Assembly (NCBI RefSeq): GCF_016860545.1
Contig: NZ_BNEB01000005.1
Span: 2,852,001 to 2,916,000 of the forward strand
From: Streptomyces asoensis
GTDB lineage: Bacteria > Actinomycetota > Actinomycetes > Streptomycetales > Streptomycetaceae
Reading direction: 5' to 3'
DNA length: 64,000 nucleotides
The position numbers and the translations under genes are program-made. Below the pieces are notes generated by a model. The model saw only the letters and a program-made list of their open reading frames with translations. It ran no database searches and was not told the origin of the DNA. Shown here one piece after another: positions 32,037 through 40,695 of this stretch (position 1 is its first letter; every line of letters begins with the position of its first letter).

Positions 32037-33407
32037 CTACCCGGGTATTGCCCGCAGCCGCAGCCGGCGGGGCCGCAGGGTGATGCCGATGTGCGTCCGG
32101 TTGTCGGAACCGGGCGCCGGCTCGAAACGGAAGGCGGAGGCGAGGACCGCGGTGATCAGCGTCAGCTCGGCCATCGAGAAATGGTCGCTCGGACACTTGC
32201 GGTTACCGACACCGAACGGCGCCATGGCGTACTTGGGCACCCGCGCGGAGCCGCCGGGCAGCCAGCGGTCCGGGGCGAACTCGGTGTGCCGCTCGTACGA
32301 CCGCGGATCGCGCTGCACGGCGTACGGGCTGTAGACGATGTCGGCACCGGCCGGAATGCGGTAGCCGCCGAGCTCGGTCTCGGTCACCGCGCGCCGGGTC
32401 AATATCCATACGGCGGGATACAACCGCATGGTCTCGACCACGACATTGGCGGTGTGCTGGAGCTTTCGGACGTCGTCGAATGCGACGGGCCGGTCGCCGA
32501 CGACGTTTTTCACCTCTTCGCGGATCTTGTCCACCTGATCCGGGTGCTCGGTGAGGACGTTGAGCAGCGACATGACCACAGAGCCGGCGGTTTCGCTGCC
32601 CGGGGTGAGTATCGCGATGACCTGGTCGTGGATCTCCTGTTCCCCGATCGGGTCGCCATTCTCGTCCACGGCCTCCAGCAAAGCCGTCAGCAAATCGTCC
32701 GGCTTTTGACCGGATGCCCGGCGGTCGGCGACGATCTCGTCCACCAGCCGATGCAGATCGGCCAAGGCCCGGTTGAATTCGCGGTTGGCCGGAATCGGTA
32801 CCCGATAAAGCGGACCGAGGGGCACCACCATGCGCTGGTACATACCGGCGAACAGCGTGGCGAGCGCGGAGGTGATGCGCTCCGACCGGGCGTCCATATA
32901 GCTGCCGCGCATCAGGCAGCGCGCCGAGATGCGCACGGACACCCGGAAGGCCTCGGCCGTGACGTCGACGACCTCCGCGCCGCGGAAGCGGTCGACGAGG
33001 GCGTGGGCCTCCTCCTCCATGATCGGCCCGTAGCCCGGGATGGCGTCGAGCCGGAACGCGGGCTGGATCGTGCGCCGCTGGCGGCGGTGGAGCGGGCCGT
33101 TGGCGGTGGCCACGCCCTCCTTGCCGAGCAGGCTCTCCAGGGACTCCCACAGGGGCCCCGAGATGATGTAGTCCGGGCTCAGCGCGAGAGCCCCGGTGAG
33201 CTCAGGCGAGGTGACGGCGTACACCGTCTTGGGGCCCAGCCGGAGGCGGACGACGTCGCCGTGCTCGCGCAGCCGGGCCAGGAAGGCCAGCGGGTCGCGG
33301 ACCAGCTTCCAGCCGTGCCCGAGGAGCGGAAGCCCGCCACCGGCCAGCGGTGGCTCGCTCGGTCCGGGCGTCTTGGGGGTCGTGGGTTTCATCGACTCGA
33401 CGGTCAT
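32037..33407 (-). CDS. Cytochrome P450 CYP170A1-like, albaflavenone synthase
   Basis: 456-residue P450 that oxidises epi-isozizaene through albaflavenol to albaflavenone. The heme motif is FGVGNRKCPSD with the thiolate Cys405; the I-helix is LTPGSETAG, with Pro-Gly in place of the usual Ala-Gly before x-E-T; ETMRLYP is the K-helix ExxR. The S. coelicolor orthologue also has a second, terpene-synthase active site, whose motif I cannot confirm here (a DDLLT segment is present). The start overlaps the cyclase stop by four bases. Codon use is lower in G+C than in flanking genes. Confidence 0.93.
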   Translation of the reverse strand: MTVESMKPTTPKTPGPSEPPLAGGGLPLLGHGWKLVRDPLAFLARLREHGDVVRLRLGPKTVYAVTSPELTGALALSPDYIISGPLWESLESLLGKEGVATANGPLHRRQRRTIQPAFRLDAIPGYGPIMEEEAHALVDRFRGAEVVDVTAEAFRVSVRISARCLMRGSYMDARSERITSALATLFAGMYQRMVVPLGPLYRVPIPANREFNRALADLHRLVDEIVADRRASGQKPDDLLTALLEAVDENGDPIGEQEIHDQVIAILTPGSETAGSVVMSLLNVLTEHPDQVDKIREEVKNVVGDRPVAFDDVRKLQHTANVVVETMRLYPAVWILTRRAVTETELGGYRIPAGADIVYSPYAVQRDPRSYERHTEFAPDRWLPGGSARVPKYAMAPFGVGNRKCPSDHFSMAELTLITAVLASAFRFEPAPGSDNRTHIGITLRPRRLRLRAIPG

Positions 33408-34501
33408 TTCTCACCTGCCGCTTCGTTGTTGACGTACGGGGGCGTGGACCGGTCGTCCCAGCTGTCGACCATGTACCGGCCGGACTCGTGGTGGAACCAG
33501 TAGACGGAACTGAACCAGTTCCGCATATTGCCGACGCAGGCGCGAACCGCGGCACTTGTTTCGTTTCCGCGTACGGTGCCGTCGGCGAGCCGGTCGGCGA
33601 GCAGCAGGACGTCCTTCTCGGCGGCGAGGAACCCGGAAATGCATTCCCCGACACGGCGCCTGAGTTCTTCGACCGCCTCTTCGAGAGTCAGCCCCTCATG
33701 GGTGATGAGACTGATTCCGAGATTGTGCACCTCATCGCCCGCTATTTCCTTCGGCAACGAGCAGAGATCGTTGTACCAGGCGGCGAATTCCTGGCACAGC
33801 AGGGCCGCGCGCCGATAGGCGGGGTGTTTCCTCGCCCGGTCCGGGAGTTCGGTCCCCGCACTGAGTTCCAGAAGGTCGGTCCAGATCCAGTGCGCGAAGG
33901 TGAGCCGGCGCAGGGCCAGGTATTCCTCGACGCCCGGGACACGCCCTTCGGTCCGGTTGTGGAATTCCCGGTCGTAGGCGTCGATGACCGCGTGGAAGTG
34001 CCGGGCGAACCGGGCGTTCCAGGTGCCGGGAAGGAAGGAGTACAGCCGGCCCACGCTGTCCGCGAGCCCGGCGACCAGCGGATCGGAATGGTGCAGGTGC
34101 TCGGCGGGGAAGTCCAGGGCCGCGTGCAAGCGGAACCTCAGCCGCCGCCAGGAGGAGGACCGGCCGTGCACGACGTCGCGGTCGTGCCGGTCGTCCCAGA
34201 CGAAGAACCACGCACTGTAGTCGGCGATCGCCTGCATCACCTCGTCGGGTGCGCCGAGGTAGAAGCCCGCCATCAGGTCGGTGTAGCAAAGTCCGTCGGC
34301 ATATTCTGCGACCTTGTCCGCCGGCATCAACCGCTTTTCCAGCAGCCAGGAGCGCGTCCTCTCCTGCAACTGGGGCCAATACGGATGCAGTCGCCGGGAA
34401 AACGCCGCCTCGATGACCGGAAGAGAGAGCGAGGGAGGGACCGCGGGCGCGGCCACCGTCGCAGTGGTGCTGTATGTGGTGCTGTATGGGAAAGCTGGCA
34501 C
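33404..34501 (-). CDS. Epi-isozizaene synthase (sesquiterpene cyclase)
   Basis: 365-residue class I terpene cyclase that turns farnesyl diphosphate into epi-isozizaene. The first metal motif VWDDRHD is at residues 102-107 and the NSE-type triad NDLCSLPKE at 244-252, both as in S. coelicolor; the C-terminal RY pair appears in ESGRYMVDSWDDRSTPPY. GTG 34501 chosen because GAGAGGGG lies eight bases upstream and it aligns with the known N-terminus; TTG 34507 is worse. Operon with the P450, so the pair should make albaflavenone. Confidence 0.95.
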   Translation of the reverse strand: MPAFPYSTTYSTTATVAAPAVPPSLSLPVIEAAFSRRLHPYWPQLQERTRSWLLEKRLMPADKVAEYADGLCYTDLMAGFYLGAPDEVMQAIADYSAWFFVWDDRHDRDVVHGRSSSWRRLRFRLHAALDFPAEHLHHSDPLVAGLADSVGRLYSFLPGTWNARFARHFHAVIDAYDREFHNRTEGRVPGVEEYLALRRLTFAHWIWTDLLELSAGTELPDRARKHPAYRRAALLCQEFAAWYNDLCSLPKEIAGDEVHNLGISLITHEGLTLEEAVEELRRRVGECISGFLAAEKDVLLLADRLADGTVRGNETSAAVRACVGNMRNWFSSVYWFHHESGRYMVDSWDDRSTPPYVNNEAAGEK

Positions 34502-34601
34502 GAACAACCCCTCTCAGCCGCCAGTGGGCACACGCCCCTCGACCCGTGCCGGGCGTGCGCCGTTGCGTATCCCCGCACTTCCCATTCAGCACTACAACTG
34601 A

Positions 34602-34616
34602 CCGTTCTGGGAACGG
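34602..34616. promoter_or_regulatory. Perfect palindrome upstream of the terpene operon
   Basis: CCGTTC-TGG-GAACGG, about 100 bases upstream of the cyclase start in an A+T-rich stretch. The symmetry suggests an operator for an unknown regulator; nothing in the window identifies it. The rest of 34502-34731 shows no gene. Confidence 0.4.
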
Positions 34617-34731
34617 ATTTGCTCCATTCACCACCCCAACATGCCGAGAATCCGCCCCTGGGTGACTGGTTACGGATCAGCAGATGTGCAGTAGTTGTGC
34701 GTAAACGATCGAACGTCTGTCGGACACACGA

Positions 34732-34768
34732 ACGACGCCCAGACGGGAGGATCCCGGCCGGGCGTCGT
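34732..34768 (-). terminator. Terminator after def
   Basis: Nine-base stem ACGACGCCC (34732-34740) / GGGCGTCGT (34760-34768) with a 19-base loop, 16 bases beyond the peptide deformylase stop. Confidence 0.65.
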
Positions 34769-34784
34769 CATGGTGCGGAGGGGC

Positions 34785-35435
34785 TCAGTCGTTGGCGACC
34801 ACGGGATACCGGGGCTCGTTCTCGGCCATCTGCCGCAGGGCGTCCTTGCGTTCGCGCTTGGACAGACGGTCGATGTAGAGGTACCCGTACAGATGGTCCG
34901 TCTCGTGCTGCAAACACCGAGCGAAGTACCCGGTGCCGCGTACCTTGATCGGGTTGCCCCGCTCGTCCTGTCCGGTCACCTCGGCGTAGTCGGGGCGGGC
35001 CAGCGGCGCGTACGCGGTCGGCACCGACAGACAGCCCTCGTTGCTGTCGTCCAGCCGGCGCCGCTCCGCGGGCAGCTCGACGAGCCGGGGGTTGCAGACG
35101 ACACCCGTGTGCCGGACACCGTCGTCGTCGGGGCAGTCGTAGACGAAGACCTTCAGGTCGACGCCGATCTGGTTGGCGGCCAGGCCCACGCCCTCCGCGG
35201 TGTGCTGCGAGGCGAACATGTCCGCCACGAGCTGCCGCAGCTCGTCGTCGAACTCGGTGACGTCCCTGCACTCCTTGTGCAGCACCGGGTTGCCGACGAC
35301 GGTGATCGGCCGCGAGGTGCCGGCCTCACGCCAGGTCAGCTCGCGCGCCTCCGCCTCCCCGGTGTCGATGACGAAGCCCTCGTCGTCCACGGGGAGCACG
35401 CCCGCGTGCTGCTGATCGGTGTCCTGCTGCGCCAT
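34785..35435 (-). CDS. def: Peptide deformylase
   Basis: 216 residues, removing the formyl group from new proteins. All three motifs are intact: GVGLAANQIG (82-91), EGCLS with metal ligand Cys135, and HETDH with His177, Glu178 and His181. A 45-residue N-terminal extension precedes the catalytic domain, common in actinobacterial copies. ATG 35435 chosen; a TTG 21 bases upstream is less likely. Monocistronic by its terminator and spacing. Confidence 0.95.
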   Translation of the reverse strand: MAQQDTDQQHAGVLPVDDEGFVIDTGEAEARELTWREAGTSRPITVVGNPVLHKECRDVTEFDDELRQLVADMFASQHTAEGVGLAANQIGVDLKVFVYDCPDDDGVRHTGVVCNPRLVELPAERRRLDDSNEGCLSVPTAYAPLARPDYAEVTGQDERGNPIKVRGTGYFARCLQHETDHLYGYLYIDRLSKRERKDALRQMAENEPRYPVVAND

Positions 35436-35558
35436 GACCGACGATGCCTTCCTCAAACAGACAGGGGGTGAATGCTCGATACAGGGTACGGGCAGCGCGC
35501 ACCTGCGGGGCGCGGGGAACAGCGCGACCAGCCACGACGAACACGCGGCCGAACGCGG

Positions 35559-36539
35559 TCAGCAGACCTCTTCCAGATCCCGCCAGTCCCGGGAGTCGGG
35601 ACTGTCGGCGACCCACCCGTCCAGCAGCCCCCGGACGAGCGAGGCCGGGGCGGCCACGCCGCACTCCCGCTCGGGCACCCACAGCTGCCCGTCGGTACGG
35701 TGCCCGAGCGGCCCGGGGTGCCCCGGCTCACTGTGGTCGTGCGGGTCCAGGTGCTCGCCGTCGCCCTCGTCGGACGGCATCCGCGACTCCGAGCACATCC
35801 GGCACAGCAGCCGCACCGACGACGACCAGTCCTCCGCGGCGAAGCCCGCGTCGGCCGCCAGCTGCTCCAGCGCGTCCCGGTCGGACTCGGTGGCCGCCTC
35901 CAGGAGGACCACCCAGGTCGGCACGGGCGACGGCGCCCACAGCTCGATCTCGTCGAATACCGGGTAGGAGTGGCCGGTCGCCGTGGTGCGCTCGCCGTGC
36001 GGCACCCCGTCGTGCAGGACGACCTCACCCCAGCGCCGCCCCGACGAGGGCAGCGGGATCGACAGGACCTCCATGCGGGCGGGGTCCAGCCGCCGCCCCC
36101 AGACCACCTCTGCCTCGCCCTCGGGCGACAGCCGCACCGCCGCGCTGCCCAGTTCCATGCCCACCGGCTCGCCCGCGCCCGTGGCCTCGCCCGGTACCCG
36201 CAGCCCGTACGCCTGCCAGGCGCGGCGGGCCAGCGGCCAGTCCTGGAGGGCGGTGGCGGCGATGCCGACGTTCCACCAGTCGGGGGCGCCGGCCTCGCGG
36301 TCCAGGAGGGCCACCGCACGCAGCCCCGCGGTGCGGGCCTGCTCCCAGTCGTGCCGGAACTTGTGCAGCAGGGCGAGGTTGAACCAGGACTCGGACAGCC
36401 AGGGTTCCAGGTCGGCGGCACGTGTCAGCAGCGCGCCCGCGTCCTCGTACCGCCCGTCGCCGATCAGCGTGAACGCGCGGTCGGTGGCCTGCCGCCAGGA
36501 GGCGGAGGGCCGGTGCCGTCCCTTGCCGAAGATCCTCAC
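35559..36539 (-). CDS. TPR-type repeat protein
   Basis: 326 residues. TPR-like helix pairs occupy the first 120 residues (AFTLIGDGRYEDAGALLTRA, then WFNLALLHKFRHDWEQARTAG), followed by a beta-rich region of unknown fold (SPEGEAEVVWGRRLDPARMEVLSI and on) and a Cys/His-bearing segment (LLCRMCSES...HLDPHDH) that might bind metal. GTG 36539; a longer frame to 36641 lacks a good ribosome-binding site. Function not recognised; it probably mediates protein contacts. Confidence 0.8.
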   Translation of the reverse strand: MRIFGKGRHRPSASWRQATDRAFTLIGDGRYEDAGALLTRAADLEPWLSESWFNLALLHKFRHDWEQARTAGLRAVALLDREAGAPDWWNVGIAATALQDWPLARRAWQAYGLRVPGEATGAGEPVGMELGSAAVRLSPEGEAEVVWGRRLDPARMEVLSIPLPSSGRRWGEVVLHDGVPHGERTTATGHSYPVFDEIELWAPSPVPTWVVLLEAATESDRDALEQLAADAGFAAEDWSSSVRLLCRMCSESRMPSDEGDGEHLDPHDHSEPGHPGPLGHRTDGQLWVPERECGVAAPASLVRGLLDGWVADSPDSRDWRDLEEVC

Positions 36540-36664
36540 GATTCCCGCCTGCCAGTTCCGTTCTGTGGGCTGGCCAGTGCCCCCGGACACTCTCTTCCTC
36601 GCATCCAACCACGTGTGGCCGGAGGGCCGCTCATTACCCATGGGTTACCCAGCCCCGGCCAAGG

Positions 36665-37966
36665 TCAGACAGCCCACGAGTCGCCCGCCACCACCCTGCC
36701 CGAGGCGCCCCCGGGACCGGAGGCCGGGGGGTGGACCCCGGCCTGCGCCCCCGTCCTGCGAAGCACCGCGGCCAGGGCCTCGACCACCTCGGGCGCGTAC
36801 TCCCGGCCGGTGCCGAGGCGCAGCTCCTCCAGGGCGGCGAGCGGCCCGCCGGGACCCCTGCCCCGGGCCTTCTCCTCGTATGCGTTCACCACCCGGACGA
36901 TGCGGGCGGCCGGCGGCTGCTCCGGGTAGGGATCGGCCTGCCGCTCGACGACCGCGGCGACCCGGGCGTCCGCCCCGGTCTGCCGGACGACGGCCCCGCC
37001 CAGCAGGGCGATCCTGCGCTGCTGCGCCACCGGCAGCCCCGCGGTGGCGCCGTCCGGGACCGGGTCGACGAGGCTGAGCTGGCCGATGTCGTGCATGAGG
37101 GCCGCGTACTCCAGGACGGTCAGCTCGGGCTCCGGCAGCCCCAGGTCCCGGCCCACCGCGTGGCTGAGGGCGGCGACCCGCCGGGCGTGCCCGGCCGGGG
37201 TGTACCCGGCGATCTCGGTGGCGCGGGCCAGCGAGGCGATGGTCTGCCGGTAGGTCGCCCGCACCGCCGCGTGCCGGCGCAGGGACAGCTGGGTGAGCAG
37301 CAGCGGCACCGAGAACACCGGCAGCGCCCAGAGCCCGACGACGGCCACCGCGAGCGCCATCACCGCCCCCGTCGCGCACACCGCCGAGCCGATCCCCGGC
37401 AGGCCCCGCAGCTCGTCGCGCAGGGTCGGGGCGAACGGCCAGCCGGTGCGGGAGCGGGCCAGCACGGCGACGACCACCGTGTCGCACAGGACGGTCAGGA
37501 CCAGCAGGGCGAGCAGCAGCAGGGTGTGGGCGGGGCCGCTCCAGCCGTCGAACACCCCGCGGTTGTGGAGCGGCTGGAAGCAGACGGCGGCGAACCCGAC
37601 GGCCAGCACCCGCCGGACCAGGTGGTCGAGGACGGGTCCCTCCCCGCGGGCCAGCTGCGGCACGCCGCCCAGCAGGGAGGCGGCGGCCACGACCGTCACG
37701 ACCTGGGCGACCCCGTGATGCGTGGGATGCCCGGCGTGCGCACCGACGAGGGCGTAGGCCAGCGATCCCGCGGCGCCCAGCGGCGCGGCCTCGCGCAGCG
37801 GGGGTCCGCCCGGCGGACGGGCCAGCTCGCCGACGGCCACCAGGACCCCGAAGGCGAGGGCGACCGGGCGTTCCTCGACGCCCGTCGCGAACGTGACGAG
37901 GAGGGAGCCGGCGACGAGGAGGGCGGCGACGGCGTGGAGCGCGAGGGGGGAACGGCGGGCGGTCAC
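36665..37966 (-). CDS. Membrane protein with degenerate HD domain
   Basis: 433 residues. Six or seven membrane helices fill residues 8-215; the cytoplasmic part is an HD-type domain with HARRVAALSHAVG and LMHDIGQLSLVDP, keeping the HD pair. The later GYP loop of HD-GYP enzymes is missing: the region reads ERQADPYPE. GTG 37966 overlaps the stop of the upstream HD-GYP gene by four bases. It may be a partner or regulatory subunit of that protein and not a full phosphodiesterase. Confidence 0.85.
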   Translation of the reverse strand: MTARRSPLALHAVAALLVAGSLLVTFATGVEERPVALAFGVLVAVGELARPPGGPPLREAAPLGAAGSLAYALVGAHAGHPTHHGVAQVVTVVAAASLLGGVPQLARGEGPVLDHLVRRVLAVGFAAVCFQPLHNRGVFDGWSGPAHTLLLLALLVLTVLCDTVVVAVLARSRTGWPFAPTLRDELRGLPGIGSAVCATGAVMALAVAVVGLWALPVFSVPLLLTQLSLRRHAAVRATYRQTIASLARATEIAGYTPAGHARRVAALSHAVGRDLGLPEPELTVLEYAALMHDIGQLSLVDPVPDGATAGLPVAQQRRIALLGGAVVRQTGADARVAAVVERQADPYPEQPPAARIVRVVNAYEEKARGRGPGGPLAALEELRLGTGREYAPEVVEALAAVLRRTGAQAGVHPPASGPGGASGRVVAGDSWAV

Positions 37967-39270
37967 CGGCGCGCTCCCGACCGGTCGTCGGGGGTGCGGG
38001 CGGGCGGGGGCGCCGCCGGCCGGGTCTCGTCGGCCGTCACCACCGGGTGCCAGCCGTCCCGCTCGACGACGTCGGCCAGTGCCGCGACCATCCGGGGGTC
38101 GAACTGGGCCCCGGCGCAGCGCCGCAGCTCCTCCAGGGCCGCGCCCACCGGCCGGGCCCTGCTGTAGGAGCGGGTGGACGTCATGGCGTCGAAGGCGTCC
38201 GCGACGGCGACCACGCGGGCCGGCTCCGGGATCTGGCCGCCCGAGAGACCGTAGGGGTAGCCCGTGCCGTCGAGGCGTTCGTGGTGGTGCAGGATCGCCG
38301 AGCGGGCCTCCCCGAGGAAGGCGATCCCGCGGGTGATCTCGTGGCCGTACTCGGGATGCAGTTCGATCACCCGTCGCTCCTGCGGGGTCAGCGGCCCGTC
38401 CTTGCGCAACAGCCGGGTGGGTACGCCGAGTTTGCCCACGTCGTGCAGGATCCCGGCGAAGCGGAGCATCTCGATCCGGCTCTCGTCCATGCCCAGTTCG
38501 CGCGCGATCAGCACCGAGGCCTGGCCGACCCGCTCGCTGTGCCCGCGGGTGTAGCCGTCCTTGATGTCGACGGCCTGCACCAGGGCCCGGATCGTCGCCT
38601 GGTGGGCGGCGCGCTCGCGGTGGTACTGCGCGAACACCCACCACGACACGGCCGTCGGGAACAGCACGAGGAGGGCGGCCAGAGGCCCGTACGGGCTGCT
38701 CCACAGCACGGCCGTCATCAGTCCGGCGAGCCCGTGCACGGCCAGCGGCGCCAGGGAACGCAGGAACAGTCCCCGGCACACCCGCCGCAGCGGCAGGCCC
38801 TCGGCGAGCGCCCGCATCCCGCCGTTCAGCAGGGCGAGCGCGGCGCAGAACACCAGCACGGCCGCGCCCGCCGGCACCAGCGCCCGCGGCAGTTCGCAGG
38901 CGGCCACGGCCTCCCGTCCGCCGAGCGCCCCGTGCACGTGGGAAGCCGCCCACACGGCGAGGGACGCCTGGGCGGCCCGCCAGAGCCTGCGCAGCGCGAA
39001 GGGGCGCCGTTCGACGTGCGAGAACAGCGCCCCTGGCAGCGGGACGAGGGCGGCCGCGGCCGGTTCGAGCAGGAACGCCCCGGCCAGCAGCACGGGGTGC
39101 AGGGTGCCGGCGAACCGGCGGCGGGCGATCCGCTCCCCGCCGGCGTACAGCCCGGCGAGCAGGGCGACGGCCCACCACGGGGTGCGCGGGCCCGGCGGGA
39201 GCGTGCAGAGCAGTGAGCCGAGGGCGGCACAGGCGGCGTATCCGCGTGCCCGCGCCGGAATTCCCTCCAT
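37963..39270 (-). CDS. Membrane-bound HD-GYP domain phosphohydrolase
   Basis: 435 residues: about six membrane helices (residues 10-215), then a canonical HD-GYP domain with HSERVG, HDVGKLGVP, HPEYGHEIT, HHHERLDGTGYP and DAFDAMTS. These are the metal and substrate residues of c-di-GMP phosphodiesterases. c-di-GMP controls BldD and development in Streptomyces, so this enzyme may feed into that pathway. ATG 39270 after GGGGGAGG. First gene of the two-gene unit. Confidence 0.9.
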   Translation of the reverse strand: MEGIPARARGYAACAALGSLLCTLPPGPRTPWWAVALLAGLYAGGERIARRRFAGTLHPVLLAGAFLLEPAAAALVPLPGALFSHVERRPFALRRLWRAAQASLAVWAASHVHGALGGREAVAACELPRALVPAGAAVLVFCAALALLNGGMRALAEGLPLRRVCRGLFLRSLAPLAVHGLAGLMTAVLWSSPYGPLAALLVLFPTAVSWWVFAQYHRERAAHQATIRALVQAVDIKDGYTRGHSERVGQASVLIARELGMDESRIEMLRFAGILHDVGKLGVPTRLLRKDGPLTPQERRVIELHPEYGHEITRGIAFLGEARSAILHHHERLDGTGYPYGLSGGQIPEPARVVAVADAFDAMTSTRSYSRARPVGAALEELRRCAGAQFDPRMVAALADVVERDGWHPVVTADETRPAAPPPARTPDDRSGARR

Positions 39271-39387
39271 CGACGCCTCCCCCAGCCGTGCCTGTCCGGC
39301 TCAGGAGCCTAGGACGGCCGGGGGTGGGTCTGCGGGCGTATCACCCGCGGATTAGCACATTCGGGTGATGGCGGGGCCGGAAGGGAC

Positions 39388-39690
39388 TCAGCTCTCCTGG
39401 GTCGTCGCCGTCACGTCGTGCTCGGGGACGGTCTGTCCGGAGCGGATCAGGTCGATCCGGCCCATCACCTTCGCCCGCAGGTCGGTCGGCACGTCGTCAC
39501 TGCCGCAGCACCGCTTGACCAGCTTCTTCACGGCCTCCTCCAGCCCGTACTTCTCCAGGCAGGGGGAGCACTCCTCGAAGTGGTGCTGGAACTTGTCCCG
39601 GTCGAGAGGAGGCATTTCGCTGTCGAGGTACTCGTACAGGTGGTCGAGGACCTCACCGCAGTCCGTCTCGTGCGGATCTCCGCAGCTCAT
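39388..39690 (-). CDS. rsrA: Redox-sensing zinc anti-sigma factor RsrA
   Basis: 100-residue ZAS-family anti-sigma factor. Redox/zinc residues are present: Cys11, His37, Cys41 and Cys44 (H-x3-C-x2-C), plus Cys3, Cys61 and Cys62. Under thiol oxidation a disulfide forms, zinc leaves and SigR is released. ATG 39690 overlaps the sigR stop by four bases, giving coupled synthesis. Confidence 0.96.
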
Positions 39691-40382
39691 GAGCCCGAGC
39701 CTTTCGCTTCGTCCGACTCTCCGGCACCGGCCGGGACCAGCCCGCGCTCACGGGCGTAGTCCTCGAGCATGCCGCGCAGTTGACGGCGGCCCCGGTGCAG
39801 CCGGGACATCACCGTACCGATGGGTGTCCCCATGATGTCCGCGATCTCCTTGTACGCAAAGCCCTCTACGTCCGCGAGATACACGGCGATGCGGAACTCC
39901 TCGGGGATGGCCTGGAGCGCCGCCTTCACGTCGGAGTCGGGCAGGTGGTCCAGTGCCTGCGACTCGGCGGAGCGCAGACCTGTGGACATGTGCGACTCGG
40001 CGCGTGCCAGCTGCCAGTCCTCGATCTCCTCGGCCGCGCTGCGCTGGGGTTCGCGCTGCTTCTTGCGGTACGAGTTGATGAAGGTGTTCGTGAGGATCCG
40101 GTACAGCCAGGCCTTGAGGTTGGTGCCCTCACGGAACTGGTGGAAGGACGCGTACGCCTTCGCGTAGGTCTCCTGCACCAGGTCCTCGGCGTCCGCCGGA
40201 TTGCGCGTCATGCGCAGGGCGGCCGAGTACATCTGGTCGAGGAACTCCAGCGCGTCCCGCTCGAAGCGCGCGCTGCGCTCCGCGGTGGACTCCGTGCCCG
40301 TCTCCCCGCTCACGCCCTGGCCCTCGGGCAGCTCCGCCTGGCCGTTGTCGGTCCCTGCGTCGGTACCGGTGACCGGACCCAC
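39687..40382 (-). CDS. sigR: Thiol-oxidative-stress ECF sigma factor SigR
   Basis: 231-residue ECF sigma factor from GTG 40382. Region 2 is around [31 protein letters not shown] (ends quoted only), region 4 around [24 protein letters not shown]. It drives thioredoxin, mycothiol and repair genes. A longer frame starts at ATG 40601 behind GAGAGGAAG, adding 73 residues; this would be the unstable induced isoform (sigma-R prime) known from S. coelicolor, made from the upstream autoregulated promoter at 40662-40687. Confidence 0.94.
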
Positions 40383-40661
40383 CTCCTCAAGATCGCGGGT
40401 GGAACCGAAACCGATCCCACTCGAATCGGAGGATAGACGACTACCCGCGCCCGCCGCCGCTCCAATAGAAGCGGTCCTGGCCGCGTGCAGCACCGTCCAG
40501 TCCAGATCGACGCGGGTGCTGCGGCTCGATTCGGACTGCGCCGGACCCGACCCGCCCACGGGGTGGTGATACGTGGCGGGCGGGCAGATGGTCGAACCCA
40601 TGCGGCGGACTTCCTCTCCCACTGACTTCGGTGCCTGTTGTCCAGCACCTATGTCCGCCTC

Positions 40662-40687
40662 AACAGCGTCCGGTCGCGCGGCATTCC
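40662..40687 (-). promoter_or_regulatory. SigR-dependent promoter of sigR
   Basis: On the minus strand, GGAAT (40687-40683), 18 bases, then GTT (40664-40662) matches the SigR consensus GGAAT-N18-GTT exactly. It would start a transcript just upstream of the long-isoform start at 40601 and gives positive autoregulation. Confidence 0.88.
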
Positions 40688-40695
40688 CCGGCCGT

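Noticed and set aside
37967..39178. N-terminal extension of the degenerate HD protein through the upstream HD-GYP gene
   Set aside because: It reads the HD-GYP gene in another frame and gives an Arg/Gly/Ala-rich translation; the GTG at 37966 with a four-base overlap is the natural start.
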